64,000 bases of DNA from Micromonospora narathiwatensis (lineage in GTDB: Bacteria > Actinomycetota > Actinomycetes > Mycobacteriales > Micromonosporaceae), in the NCBI RefSeq assembly GCF_900089605.1, contig NZ_LT594324.1:2852001-2916000 (forward strand). The letters run 5' to 3'. The notes under the pieces were generated by a model. The model saw only the letters and a list, made by a program, of their open reading frames with translations, was not told the DNA's origin and ran no database searches. The position numbers and the translations under genes were made by a program. Of the stretch, positions 15,701-26,455 are shown piece after piece; positions within the stretch are counted from its first letter, which is position 1, and each line of letters begins with the position of its first letter.

Positions 15701-18700
15701 TCGATCTCGTACCGGTCCGGGGCCGCCTGCCGGTAGGCGTCGCCGGGGGCGACGGTCACGGTGGCCACGCCCCGGCCGGCCAGCTCGGCGCGGAGTTCGG
15801 CGCCGACCGGGTCGGCGTCGGCGAGCAGCAGCCACCAGCCGGCGGCGGCGGTCTCCTCCGGCTGGTCGGCCGTCTCCCGCCAGGAGAGTTCCAGGAGAGA
15901 CTCGGCGACCCGGTCGGCGGCGGCACCGGCCAGCCGCTGGAGCCTGACCCCGGTGATCTCGCCCGCCGGTGCGCCGGCCGCGTCGTAGAGCACGACCCGG
16001 GCGTCGGTGATCTCGGGCGCCCCGACGCTCGCCCCGTCGACCACGGCGTGCGCCCACCTCGGCACCACCCGCTCGGCGGCGAGCCGGAAGCGAGCCACCC
16101 CGACCGGCAGGTACGTCCCGGCGTCGGTGCCGTCGCCGGTCAGGGCGGCCGCCAGCACCTGGAGGCAACTGTCCAGCAGCGCCGGGTGGACCAGGTACGG
16201 GTCGTGGTCCCCGGTCAGCTCGGCCGGGTCACGCAGCTCGGCGAGCGCCTCGTGCCCGTCCCGCCGGATCGAGCCGACGCCCTGGAAGGCGGGGCCGTAG
16301 CGGAGCCCGGAGCGGTCCAGCCGGGCGTAGTGCTCGGCGGCGTCCAGCGGCTGCGCGCAGCGGGCCCGTACCGTGGCCAGCGGCTCGGCGGTCGCGTCCG
16401 GCTGGTCGGGGGCACCGGCGCCGTACCGGCCGTGGGCCACCTCGCGCCACGTCCCGTCGGGCTCGGTCGGGCCGCGGCTGTAGATCCGCAGCGCGCCGCC
16501 GGCGCCGGTCTCCGGCAGCAGGACGAGTTGGAGGGTGTCCTCCTCGGCCAGTTCGTCCACGACGGTGATCCGGGTCAGCTCGATCCGCTCGACGACGGCG
16601 GTCGGGTCGTCCAGCAGTCGCCGGGTGGCCGACAGAGCGGCGTCCAGCAGCAGGCTGGCCGGCAGGACCGGGGTGTCCTCGACCACGTGGTCGCGCAGGT
16701 AGCCGAAGCCGGCCAGGTCGATCCGGGCGCTGAAGTGGTGCCCGCCCGGCTCGGCGGCGGAGCGGACGTACGTCTCCAGCACCGGGTGTCCCCGATGGCC
16801 GGTACGGCGCGGTCGCGGGTACTCGTCGGTGATCCAGTGCCGGTCCCGTTGCCACGGGTACGCCGGCAGGGCGACCATCGGCACGTCCGGCCCGTGGACG
16901 CGGCGCCAGTCGACCGGGTGGCCGGCGGTGTAGAGGCGGCCCAACTCCCCGAGGATGGTGGCGTGGCCGGACTCGTCGCGGCGCAGCGAGCCGACGACGA
17001 CGCCCTCGCGCTGCTGGCGGGCGATCCGCTCGGTGACCGGGTCGCCGAGCATGGCGTGCGGTGAGATCTCCACGAAGATGTCGTGCCCGGCGTCCACCAG
17101 GCCGGTGACGGCGGAGTCGAAGAGGACCGGCTGCCGCAGGTTGGTGGCCCAGTACCCGGCGTCGAGCGCGGTGCCCTCGATCGGGCGGGCGGTGACCGTG
17201 GAGATGATCGGCACGGTGGCCGGCCGTGGGGTGAGCCCGTCCAGCAGCGCGCCGAGTTCGGCGCGCAGCGGTTCCATCTGCGGGCTGTGCGAGGCGTAGT
17301 CGACCGATTCGAGCAGCCGACAGAAGATCCCCTCGGCCTGGACCGTCTCGGCGAGGGCGGCCAGCGCCGTACCGTCGCCGGAGAGCACGGTGGACTCCGG
17401 GCCGTTGCTGGCGGCGACCGAGACGGCGCCCGGTTCGCGCTCGGCGAGCAGCCGCTCGGTCCGGTCCAGCGGAAGCCCGATCACCGCCATCCGTCCGTTG
17501 CCGATGGCGGCCCGGATGACCCGGCCGCGCTGCCAGGCGACCCGCATCGCGTCGGGGACGCTGAGCGCGCCGGCGACCTGGGCCGCGGCCACCTCACCGA
17601 CGGAGTGCCCGACCACGGCGGCCGGCTCGACACCCCAGGAGCGCCACAGCGCGGCGAGGGCGATCTGCACGGCGGTCAGCGTCGGCTGGGCCACCGCCGG
17701 GTCGCTGAGCAGTTGCTCGTCGGCCCGGCCGGTGACCAGGTCGAGCAGGGACCAGTCGACGTACTGCCGCAGCGCCCGGGCGCACTGCTCCAGGGCGTCC
17801 CGGAAGACCGGTACGGCGAGCAGGTCGTCGGTGAGCGGCCACCAGCGCGGGCCCTGGCCGGAGAACATGAAGACGGGCTTCGGGTGCCGGCCGACCCGCC
17901 GGCCGCCCCAGGAGAGTCCGGCCCGTTCCTCGTCCGCCGCGTACGCGGCGAGCGCCTCCCGCAGTTGGTCGGGTGAGTCGCCGACGCAGGCCAGCCGCTG
18001 CTCGTGGTGGCTGCGGCGGGTGGCCGCGGCGGCGCAGACGGCGGCGAGCCCGGCGCCGGCGTCCGGCGCGGCCAGCCGGTCGGCGTAGCGGGCGGCCAGC
18101 TCGCGCAGCGCCTCGGGGGTACGGGCCGAGATGGCCAGCAGCCGGGCCGCACCCCGCTCGGCCGGCTCCGACCCGTCGGCCGCTGTTCCGTCCGACGCCG
18201 GGCCGTGCGCGCCGGTCCGACCGTTGACGTCGATTCGGCCGTTGGCATCGGCCCGGCCATTGACGTCGGCCCGGCCGTTGGTGCCGCTCCGGCCGTTGGT
18301 GAGCGGTCCGCCGGTCGCCGCCGCCGCGTCGGACGTCCGGGCGATGCCGGCGGCCCGGGGCGACTCGCCGAGGACCAGGTGCGCGTTGGTGCCACCGAAG
18401 CCGAAGCTGCTGACCCCCGCCACGGCCGGGGCGTCCGGGGCGGGCCACGGCTGGCGCCGGTCGGCCACCCGGAGGGCGAGCCGCGCGAACGGGATGTGCG
18501 GGTTGGGCTGCTCGTAGTGCAGGCTCGGCGGGATCTCCCGGTGCCGCAGGACCAGCGCGGTCTTGATCAGCCCGGCAATGCCGGCGGCGGCCTCCAGGTG
18601 CCCGAGGTTGGACTTGACCGAGCCGACGAGCAGGGGCTGTCGCGGGTCGCGGTCGACGCAGGCCACCGCGGCCAGCGCCTTGGCCTCGATCGGGTCACCG

Positions 18701-21700
18701 AGGAGGGTGCCGGTGCCGTGCGCCTCGACGTACCCGACCCGCTCCGGCGGTACGCCGGCCCGCTCGTACGCGCTGCGCAGCACCGCTTCCTGGGCGTGCG
18801 GGTTCGGCGCCATCAGCCCGTTGGTCCGGCCGTCCTGGTTGACCGCTCCGCCGAGGATCACCCCGTAGATCGGATCGTGGTCGCTGACCGCCCGGGACAG
18901 CGGCTTGAGGACGACCACTCCCGCGCCCTCGGCCCGGACGTAGCCGTCGGCGCGGGCGTCGAAGGTCTTGCAGCGCCCGTCGCCGGCCATCGCGCCGGCC
19001 TTGCTGAAGTTGATCGCCAGTGCCGGGGAGAGGACCACGTTGACCCCCCCGGCGACGGCCAGCGTGCAGTCGCCCCGGGCCAGGCTGGCCACGGCCTGGT
19101 GGACCGCGACCAGTGAGGAGGAGCAGGCGGTGTCGACGGCGATGCTCGGGCCGCGCAGGTCGAACAGGTACGACAGGCGGTTCGCCGCGATGCTGAACGC
19201 GTTGCCGGTGCCGGTGTAGGCGTCCACCCGGTCCAGGTCCTGGAAGGTCAGCTGCCCGTAGTCGTTGGTCGCGATGCCGACGAACACGCCGGTGGCGGAG
19301 CCGGCCAGGTCCTCGGCGACCACACCGGCGTCCTCCAGCGCCTCCCAGGTCACCTCGGCGAGGAGCCGTTGCTGCGGGTCCATCCGGGCGGCCTCGTGCG
19401 CGGAGATGCCGAAGAAGTGCGGGTCGAACTTGTCGATCCGGTCCAGGAAGCCGCCCCACCGGGTGGTGGTCCTGCCGGGTACGGCCGGGTCGTCGGTGTG
19501 CAGTTCCTCGACGTCCCACCGGTCGGCGGGCACCTCGCGGATCGCGTCGCGCCCCTCGGTCAGCAGCCGCCAGAAGCTCTCCGGGCCGTCCACGCCACCC
19601 GGGAAGCGGCAGCCGATGCCGATGATGGCGACGGGTTCGGGCTGGCCCGCCGTACCCGCGTCACCGGCCCCGCCGGCGGTGGTCGCCGCCGCGCCGGGGC
19701 GGACGGCGGCGTCGCCGGCGGTGGTGGTGGCCGGGCCGTCGGAGGCCGGGGTGGCGCCGGAGGCCGGTTCGCTGAGGAACGCGGCGAGCGCGTCGATCGT
19801 GGGGTACTCCCAGATCAGGGTCGAGGAGAGTTCCCGGCCGAGCCAGCCCTCCAGCTCCCCGACCAGACCGACCAGGTCGACCGACTGCAGGCCGTAGGTG
19901 GCGATGGGCCGGGTCGGGTCGACCGCCCGCGGGCTGACCTTCAGCCGGGCGGCGAGCGTCTCGACGAGACGCCGTTCGACCTCGGCCCGGCCGGGCGTGC
20001 CGGCGGGCGCCGGGGGGACGGTCTCCGCCCGGCCGGGACCGGCGGTGACGCGCTCCGGGTCGGCGGCGCTCCAGCTCGCCAGGATCTCCAGGCGACCGGC
20101 GAGGTACGACCGGCGGGCGGCGTGCCGCTGGAGCTTGCCGCTGGACGTCTTGGGGATGCTCCCCTGTTTGATCAGGACCACGTCGTACGCCTGGAGACCG
20201 TGTTCCTGGGAGACGGCGCCCCGGATCGCCGCGATCAACCGCTCGGCGTCGAACCGGAGCCGGCTGCCGCCGACCTCGTGGATGACGACGAGCTGCTCCT
20301 CGCCGTCGACCTCCACCGAGCAGGCCACACCGCAGCCGGGCCGCAGGGTCGGGTCGCTCTGCTCGACCGTGAACTCGATGTCGCTGGGGTAGTGGTTCTT
20401 GCCGGCGATGATGATCAGGTCCTTGTGCCGGCCGGTCACGAAGAGTTCCCCGTTGTCGTCGACGAAGCCGAGGTCGCCGGTACGGAGGAAGGGCCCGTCG
20501 CCGGTGCCGGCGATCCGTGCCCGGAAGATCTGCTCGCTCTCCTCGGGACGCCGCCAGTAGCCCTGGGCGACGCTCGGGCCGCCGAACCAGATCTCACCGA
20601 CCCGCCCGGCCGGGAGCCGCTCGCCGGTTGCGGGGTCGACGACGGCCAGCTCGTGGCCGGCGGCGGACGGTCCGCAGCTGACCAGGGTCCGGCTCTCCTC
20701 GTCGGGGCCGGCGTCGATCGCCCGGTTGCCGGCGAGGTCGGCGGCGCGCACGCGGCGGATGCCGGGCTCGGCCCCCGCGAGCCCGCCGGCGACGAAGAGG
20801 GTCGCCTCGGCCAGTCCGTAGCAGGGGTAGAAGGCACTGCGCCGGAATCCGCTGGGGGCGAACGCCTCCACGAACCGGTCGATGGTCTCGGCCCGGACCG
20901 GCTCGGCGCCGCTGAACGCCAGGCGCCAGCTGCTCAGGTCCAGCGCGGCCCGCTGCTCCGGGGTCGTCTTCGCCACGCAGAGCTCGTAACCGAAGTTGGG
21001 GCTGCCGCTGAGCGTGCCCCCGTACGTCGAGATGGCCTGCAACCACCGGACGGGTCGCTTGAGGAACGACGTCGGGGACATGAAGGTGGCGGAGAAGCCG
21101 GCGTAGAGCGGTTGCAGCATCGAGCCGATCAGCCCCATGTCGTGGTACGGCGGCAGCCAGCTGATCAACCGGGTGTTCTCGACGTCGGTGACGAAGCGCT
21201 GGTTGGTCACCTCGAGGTTGGCCAGCAGGTTGCCGTGGCTGAGCACCACGCCCTTCGGCCGGCCCGTCGAGCCGGAGGTGTACTGGAGGAAGGCGATGTC
21301 GCCGCCGTCGAGGTCGGGCTCCCGCCACCCCTCGGCGACGGCGTGGTCGATCCGGTCGACGGCCTCCCAGATCAGCGACCCCAGGGCGGGGGCGAGCGCG
21401 GTGATCGGGTCGGCCATCGCGATGATCTCGGCCGGGGCCAGCACGATGGCGGGCTGCGCGTCCTCGATCACGCCGATCAGCCGGGGCAGGGTCCGCTTGA
21501 GCAGCACCGGGTTCGGCGGATACACCGGTACGGCGATCACCCGGGCGTAGAGGCAGCCCAGGAACGAGGCGAGATAGTCCAGGCCCGGCGGGCAGACGAT
21601 GAGCGCCCGGTCGCCCTCGTTCACCCGCTCCCGCAGGGTGGCCGCAATGGCCCGTGCCCGCCGGTCCATGTCGGCGTTCGAGATGACCAGTTCGTCATCC

Positions 21701-21876
21701 TCGCCGTCGACCAGGAACCGATACGTCGACGCCTCCGGATGTCCCAGAAGAACAGCCCGAAACTGGTCGACGAGTGTGCGTGGCTTTCGGGAGCGGCCGG
21801 TGGACCCGGCCGGTCGCCCCACCGGGCCAACCTGGCTCTCATGTACGTCGTCTCGCCCTGGGACCGACATGCTCAC
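12793..21876 (-). CDS. Starter fatty acyl-AMP ligase fused to a fully reducing PKS module
   Basis: This protein of about 3027 residues should prime and start the pathway. Domains in order: FAAL (about 35-600; [31 protein letters not shown]), ACP (YGLQSVDL near 662), KS (745-1165, DTACSSS), AT (1330-1640; GHSVGE and YASH, methylmalonyl type), DH (from about 1700), structural KR, ER (2270-2590; HSATGGVG), KR (2605-2800; [11 protein letters not shown] and Tyr in GQANYAS), ACP (MGFDSLM near 2912) and an acidic docking tail. The expected step is adenylation of a free fatty acid, loading on ACP, one extension and full reduction. The DH motif reads [10 protein letters not shown], with Asp replacing the usual Gly. 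An NGR hexapeptide repeat lies between KS and AT. The start is chosen at GTG 21876 because AGAAGGA lies 8 bp upstream; ATG 21870 is an alternative. Confidence 0.93.
18218..18305 (-). repeat. About 4.8 tandem copies of an 18-bp unit inside the PKS KS-AT linker
   Basis: Consecutive 18-bp units resembling CGGCCGTTGACGTCGGCC (plus strand) fill this stretch. On the coding strand they give a hexapeptide repeat of the form N-G-R-(A/I)-D-(V/A), followed by a low-complexity segment. The repeat stays in frame and lies between the KS and AT domains of the starter PKS, where a flexible linker is tolerated. Confidence 0.85.
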
Positions 21877-22517
21877 AATCCGGTTCCTTCTGACGTCTGC
21901 TCCACGGATCAGCGGGGTCCGGGCGGGCGAAGACATTGCTCCACAATCACGCCCCGGTAAGGTCGCGAAAAGCCGCACACGAATTCCACGACGTGTTTTG
22001 CATTCACCCCCGCCGATGATCCTTTCGATCGCGACGCCAGCATGGCAGCGCCACCAGTCCAATGTCAACGATTGCTGGTCGACTCCGATGAAACCCCTTG
22101 TGAACAGCAGCTTCAGCCCACCCCTAGCGACCGACGGGGGCACCCCTACCCACCATTAAGCTGACCCCTGACCGGGATCGAACCAAGCCTCCACTAAGGA
22201 GGGAGTCGGGCGATCCGCCGCGGTGCGAGATTCGTCGCACAATGGCTGACCCCACACACTCCCGGTCGCACCACGACGTCGTCGGCAATTATGGGAATTC
22301 GGAATGAAATCTGGCGCTCGACCGGCACGGCCACGGGGCGACGTCCGCCGCGTCGTTTCGGCGAATGATGGAAGCGCGCCCATTGACAGAAACAGCAGGT
22401 CGGCATGACGGGCACGGCCGGTGGGTGGATGCGGTATGCCGGGTCGACACGACGACATCGGCGGCGCCGGAGGGTGAACCGAATCGGCCGGGCGCACGAT
22501 GTCGCCGGCGAAAAGGA
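21877..22517. other. Intergenic region upstream of the PKS operon
   Basis: This stretch of about 640 bp separates the PKS operon start from the amine oxidase terminator. It is less GC-rich than the neighbouring genes. The open frames crossing it give low-complexity Arg/Pro-rich proteins without recognisable features, so I call no gene. It holds a candidate promoter for the PKS operon (22039-22068) and a small hairpin, GTGCGA-n6-TCGCAC, near 22224-22241. Confidence 0.6.
22039..22068 (-). promoter_or_regulatory. Candidate promoter of the PKS/NRPS operon
   Basis: On the minus strand a perfect TTGACA (22068-22063) is followed after 18 bp by CATGCT (22044-22039), a weak -10. Transcription would start about 155 nt before the FAAL-PKS start codon. 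Only the -35 is strong, so this is tentative. Confidence 0.35.
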
Positions 22518-22566
22518 ATGGTGCTGCCTCACACCCCGGGACCGCGCCCGGATGAGGCAGCACCAT
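22518..22566 (-). terminator. Intrinsic terminator of the amine oxidase gene
   Basis: ATGGTGCTGCCTCA (22518-22531) and TGAGGCAGCACCAT (22553-22566) form a perfect 14-bp stem with a 21-nt, GC-rich loop. In the minus direction the stem is followed by TCCTTTT. It lies 31 bp past the amine oxidase stop codon. Confidence 0.8.
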
Positions 22567-22596
22567 CGCACACGTTGCCGTTGAGACCCCGGTCGG

Positions 22597-24207
22597 CTAC
22601 GGCCCCGCGACCTCCTTGGCGGCGCGCTCGCCGGATTCGACCGCCCCGTTGAGGTAGCCGAAGTACTCCACCGAGGTGTGCTCGCCGGCGAAGTGGACGT
22701 TGCCCTCGCGGGTGGCCTCGACGCCGAAGAAGCGGGTGGACTGGCCCGGCTTGAGGGACGAGTAGGCGCCCTTCGACCAGGGGTTGAGCGGCCAGGCGTC
22801 CCGGTACGCCCGGCCGTTGTAGGCGGCGGTGATGCCCGGGTAGATCGGCTCCAGCTGGTTCAGGAACGACGTGACCTGGGCGGCCGGTGCCGCGCCGAAC
22901 GCCGCGCCGGTCCACGCCCTGGTCTGGCTGCCGCCGGGGAACTCGCAGAGCACGCCGGTGGTGGTCGACTGGTTGACCGCGTCGTCCCAGGCACACTGGA
23001 AGCCGGTGACGTTGGTGTAGGTGGAGCCGCCGTAGCCCTGCGCGACCCAGGGTCGGCTGGTGAACTGGACGTGGAGCTTCGCGTTGCTGCCCAGGTCGAA
23101 CTCGTTGACGGAACGCATCTTCACCGTCGAGAACCCGGCCCTGGACAGGTCACACTCGCGCAGCGTGGTGAACGGCAGTGCGAGGATGACCTTGTCGGAG
23201 GTCACGTCCGTGTACGTGGTGCCGGTCTGGAAGGTGCAGGTCACCGAACCGTTGGCGTTGGCCTTGACCGCCACCAGCTTACGGTCCAGCGTCACGGTGC
23301 CCGCCGGCAGCTGGGCGACCATGGCGGTCAGCAGCTGGTCGTTGCCGCCGATGATCGTGTACTTCTCGTCGCCGCCGGTGAGCGGGGCCAGCGAGTTCGG
23401 CCCGTTCCAGCCGAGCAGGTAGATCAGGTTGAGCGCCGACTGCTGGTCCGGGTCCATGCCGTACTCGGCGACGACGTTGCTCTGCATCAGCTTCGCGAAG
23501 CGGCTGGAAAGCCCTCCGGGGATGTTCGCGTCCAGCCACTGGTTGACGGTCTGATTGTCCAGTTGCAGCCCCGCGGCGGTGTAGCTGTCGTATCGCTGCG
23601 GGTAGGGAGCGGCCTGCACGGCCGACTTGAACGCCTGGTAGACCTGACCCCAGTCGGCGTTCGCCGCGCTGTAGGGATAGTTTGCGCCGTCGATCCAGTA
23701 CTTGTCCCCGCCGGGCGGCTGGTTGCCGCCGTTCACCAGGCGCAGGCTGAGGCCGAGGTTGTTGGCGAGGCTGCGGATCGTGTTGTGCTCGGTGTTGATG
23801 AACGCGCCGCCGTGCTCGACGACGACCCCGTCGTCGAAGAAGCCGCGCAGGGTGTGGCAACGGCCACCGATCCGGGAGCTGCCCTCGTAGACGGCGGCCC
23901 GGATCCCCTTGACCTTGTAAAGCCAGTGGGCGGCGCGGATGCCGGCGAGCCCCGCCCCCACGATGGTCACCGACGGTGGCGGGGCGGGTGCGGCGGCGGC
24001 CGCGGCGGGCCGGGGCAGGCCGGCGGCCGAGGCGACGGCGGCCGCGCCGACGACCGCGGCGCCGCCGAGCAGCCTGCGCCGGGACAGCCCGGCGGCGCGC
24101 ATCTCGATGACCTCGTCGACCGGGATCCCGGTCCGTTCGGATTCGGCGTGCGCGGCGAACGTCGCACGCAGTTGGCTGGTGAGTTGTGTTCGACCCCTGG
24201 AACCCAT
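22597..24207 (-). CDS. Tat-exported flavin-containing amine oxidase
   Basis: This 536-residue protein belongs to the monoamine/polyamine oxidase flavoprotein family, which oxidatively deaminates amines to aldehydes with release of hydrogen peroxide. A twin-arginine signal is seen at 42-47 (SRRRLL), followed by a hydrophobic Ala-rich segment to about residue 72, so it should be exported folded with FAD. The dinucleotide motif VGAGLAG lies at 83-89, and the C-terminal FAD motif reads HFAGEHTS-n-GYLNGAVESG. The start ATG has GGAGG 6 bp upstream. A 14-bp-stem terminator follows. It stands alone, but it lies next to the SIS/kinase genes and a polyamine-type transporter, so an amine or polyamine substrate is plausible. 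The exact substrate cannot be read from the sequence. Confidence 0.9.
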   Translation of the reverse strand: MGSRGRTQLTSQLRATFAAHAESERTGIPVDEVIEMRAAGLSRRRLLGGAAVVGAAAVASAAGLPRPAAAAAAPAPPPSVTIVGAGLAGIRAAHWLYKVKGIRAAVYEGSSRIGGRCHTLRGFFDDGVVVEHGGAFINTEHNTIRSLANNLGLSLRLVNGGNQPPGGDKYWIDGANYPYSAANADWGQVYQAFKSAVQAAPYPQRYDSYTAAGLQLDNQTVNQWLDANIPGGLSSRFAKLMQSNVVAEYGMDPDQQSALNLIYLLGWNGPNSLAPLTGGDEKYTIIGGNDQLLTAMVAQLPAGTVTLDRKLVAVKANANGSVTCTFQTGTTYTDVTSDKVILALPFTTLRECDLSRAGFSTVKMRSVNEFDLGSNAKLHVQFTSRPWVAQGYGGSTYTNVTGFQCAWDDAVNQSTTTGVLCEFPGGSQTRAWTGAAFGAAPAAQVTSFLNQLEPIYPGITAAYNGRAYRDAWPLNPWSKGAYSSLKPGQSTRFFGVEATREGNVHFAGEHTSVEYFGYLNGAVESGERAAKEVAGP

Positions 24208-24328
24208 GGCTGACCTCCGGTCGCGAACGCCTGAGCTGGCGTGACCGACATTTAAAGGCCGATTCAGTTAGGTAGTCAAGAACTTCACTGGCCAGTCAGG
24301 GGGTTTGCTGTTGAAGCTGACCTCTGAT

Positions 24329-25306
24329 TCAGGAACGGGACCACCAGCGGGCGGCCACGAGTTCGGCGACCAGGGTCTCGGTGAGCAGTCGTACCCCCGG
24401 GTCGTCGTCGCCGTGGTAGCGGATCACCGCCGCGGCGCCGGCCACCTCCGCGCCGACCGCGAGCACGGTCGACCTCCGCTGCCGCAGCCAGTCCAACGCC
24501 GGCGCGTCGTACCGGGAGCCGGGGAAGAGCAGCGCCCGGTAGTCGAGCGTCTTGGTGAGGTAGACGTCGACGTGCGACCAGTCACCGGTCTCGCATCCGA
24601 CGGCGGGCCGGCGGGGGCCCTCGCGGACCATCAACGCCGACTGCATCGCGGAGGAGAGCCGCTCGACCGGTGCGAGGGCGTGGACGCCGTGCGGGCCGTC
24701 CAGGAGCGCGTCGGCCGCGGTCAGCCACTCGTCGCGGCGGGCGAGCAGGTCCTCGGAGGCGTCGGCGGCGCGCCGGGCGAGGCCGGCGACATCCGGCCGC
24801 CCGAGGTCCGCGGCGGCGGTCCGCGTACTCAGCCGGGCCGCCAGGTCCAGCAGCAGGACCAGGGTGTGCTGGAAGGTCCGGCAGGCCACCCCGCCGGTCT
24901 CGGCGCCGGCGTGCATCGGTACGACGAGGTCGGCGACGTCGGCCAGCGGCGAGTCCGGCGCGTTCGTCAGGGCGACTAGGCGGCCCGACCCCTGGTAGCG
25001 GTCGGCGGCGTCGAGGGTCTCCTGGCTGGTCCCGCTGGCCGAGATGGCGACCACCAGGGTGCGCGGTCCCGGTGGGCAGGTGGCGGCGGCCGAGGCGTAC
25101 TCGGCAATCGCGTCGACGCCGGCGGCGCGCAGCCGCAGCGCGGCCATCTCCGCCGCGTAGCGCGAGCTGCCCATGCCGAGCAGGAGCACTCGATCAACCG
25201 GGTCGGGCAGCCCGTGCCACACGTCGCCGTCGGCGAGCGTCGCGGCCAGGCGGCGCAGCGACTCCGGCTTGGCTTCCAGGTCGGCCAGGAACAGGCGCGG
25301 GTCCAT
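24329..25306 (-). CDS. SIS-domain phosphosugar isomerase (GlmS isomerase-like)
   Basis: This 325-residue protein resembles the double-SIS isomerase half of glucosamine-6-phosphate synthase, without the glutaminase domain. The first SIS domain is seen at about 38-170, with LLLGMGSSRYAAE and the phosphate loop SASGTSQET; the second occupies about 195-325. Such stand-alone proteins (AgaS/GlmD/FrlB-like) isomerise or deaminate amino-sugar phosphates. It is the second gene of a two-gene operon: its ATG (GAGGAG upstream) lies 12 bp after the stop of the predicted glucosamine kinase. The pair suggests glucosamine is phosphorylated and then converted towards fructose-6-phosphate. That reaction is an inference from context; the fold assignment is firm. 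Confidence 0.85.
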   Translation of the reverse strand: MDPRLFLADLEAKPESLRRLAATLADGDVWHGLPDPVDRVLLLGMGSSRYAAEMAALRLRAAGVDAIAEYASAAATCPPGPRTLVVAISASGTSQETLDAADRYQGSGRLVALTNAPDSPLADVADLVVPMHAGAETGGVACRTFQHTLVLLLDLAARLSTRTAAADLGRPDVAGLARRAADASEDLLARRDEWLTAADALLDGPHGVHALAPVERLSSAMQSALMVREGPRRPAVGCETGDWSHVDVYLTKTLDYRALLFPGSRYDAPALDWLRQRRSTVLAVGAEVAGAAAVIRYHGDDDPGVRLLTETLVAELVAARWWSRS

Positions 25307-25318
25307 CGGCTCCTCGTT

Positions 25319-26455
25319 CTAGTCGTACCAGCGGCGCAGCACACCCATCGGGGCGTACCGCCAGCGGGGCAGGAAACGGGCGGCGTAGCACAGCTCGCGG
25401 CACTCCTGCTCGACCTCGAACGGCCGCAGCAGTCGCGCGTCGAAGAGGTACGCCATGCCGCGCTCGTCCAGGGTGCGCAGGTAGGTCGCGAGAAGCTCGT
25501 CGACCGCCCGCCGACACCAGTCGGTCACGGCCGACCGGTGTCGGCCCCCGGTACGCCGGTTGGCGATCTCCCCGACGTGCAACAGGCTGGTACGCAGCTG
25601 CGCCACGTCCCGCGCGGTCGGTTCGGTGAGGGTGCCGCCAGGGGTGTCGAGGGTCGGGTTCCCGTCGAAGTCCGTCACGGCGAGCCCGCCGCGCCACCGC
25701 AGGACCTGCCCGACGTGCAGGTCACCGTGCGGCTGGATCACGTACGTCCGGTCCACCTGGCGGGAAGGCTCGATGTCGGCGGCGAGCCGGGGCACCCGCG
25801 CGGCGAACCAGCGGGCCTCCTCGTCGTCGACGGCCGCGACGAGCCGCCGTGCCTGGTCGAGGACGGCCAGGCCGCCGGCCGCCCAGTCCCGGTCGCTGAC
25901 CGCGACGGGCGCCGGGACGGTCTCGGACGGCGTGGCCAGGGCGCAGTGCAGCTCCGCGGCCAGTACCCCCAGGTCGCCGGCCAGGTCGGCCGGCGGCCCC
26001 CCGTCGAGCTGGTCGAGCAGGGCGTCGACGCACCAGTCCCAGCCGTCGGCGGCGTCGGGCAGGAAACCGGTCACCACCGCCACCAGACCGCCCGCCGCCG
26101 CGTCACGGTAGACGGCCGCGTACGGCGTCGGCGTGCGGGCGAAGCCGGCGGCCGTCAGATGCGCCAGCAGGTCGGGGGCCCGGCCCGGCGAACCGTCACC
26201 GGTCACGGGCCGCATCCATTTCACCACCACGCGCTCGCCCACCACGACCGAGGTGTTCGTCTGGTCGACGGTGATCAACCGTTCCCCGAGGGGGCCCGGG
26301 GCGAGCGGGACGAATCGGCGCACCCGCAGACCGGTCACCGCGCCACCGGTGGCGATGGCGTCGACGAGCGCGGCGGAGGCACCGGGCGGGACCTGAGCGT
26401 CTGTTGAATCCAAGTTCAGTTTCCGACGTAAAAACTCAGCTACAAAAGGCGGCAT
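25319..26455 (-). CDS. Maltokinase-like glucosamine kinase (GlcNK family)
   Basis: This protein of about 378 residues has an aminoglycoside-phosphotransferase/maltokinase fold. Seen are the ATP-lobe Lys in VVVKW (about 79), the catalytic loop HGDLHVGQ (Asp about 245) and the metal-binding DFDGNP (about 262). The segment VDQTNTSVVVGERVVVKW and the following DGWDW closely resemble the actinobacterial glucosamine kinase described from Streptacidiphilus jiangxiensis, as I remember that sequence. The expected reaction is ATP plus glucosamine to glucosamine-6-phosphate in the cytoplasm. It is followed after 12 bp by the SIS isomerase and is divergent from the PotD-type binding protein. The start is uncertain: ATG 26455 is used, an upstream frame to 26488 is open, and a TTG near 26412 is possible. 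No start has a strong ribosome site. Confidence 0.8.
   Translation of the reverse strand: MPPFVAEFLRRKLNLDSTDAQVPPGASAALVDAIATGGAVTGLRVRRFVPLAPGPLGERLITVDQTNTSVVVGERVVVKWMRPVTGDGSPGRAPDLLAHLTAAGFARTPTPYAAVYRDAAAGGLVAVVTGFLPDAADGWDWCVDALLDQLDGGPPADLAGDLGVLAAELHCALATPSETVPAPVAVSDRDWAAGGLAVLDQARRLVAAVDDEEARWFAARVPRLAADIEPSRQVDRTYVIQPHGDLHVGQVLRWRGGLAVTDFDGNPTLDTPGGTLTEPTARDVAQLRTSLLHVGEIANRRTGGRHRSAVTDWCRRAVDELLATYLRTLDERGMAYLFDARLLRPFEVEQECRELCYAARFLPRWRYAPMGVLRRWYD
26402..26419. promoter_or_regulatory. Possible second, degenerate TetR-type operator
   Basis: TGTTGAATCCAAGTTCAG repeats one complete half-site (TGTTGAAT) of the palindrome found between the TetR and glycosyltransferase genes; the second half is degenerate. 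It lies between the starts of the kinase and the transporter operon, inside the kinase 5' region as annotated. A regulatory role is an inference. Confidence 0.35.

Noticed and set aside
18218..18305. 18-bp repeat as a possible CRISPR array
   Set aside because: Units are contiguous with no spacers, in frame and code a peptide linker.
21877..22143. Upstream extension of the FAAL-PKS to an alternative start at 22143
   Set aside because: The extra N-terminus is unlike FAAL proteins, crosses a candidate promoter, and the GTG at 21876 has a well-placed ribosome site.
22156..22571. Two overlapping minus-strand frames of about 125-136 codons
   Set aside because: They cross the amine oxidase terminator hairpin and encode low-complexity Arg/Pro-rich sequence without a ribosome site.
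24287..24296. ACTGGCCAGT palindrome upstream of the amine oxidase
   Set aside because: Ten bp is short for such GC-rich DNA and no second copy was noticed, so it is not called an operator.
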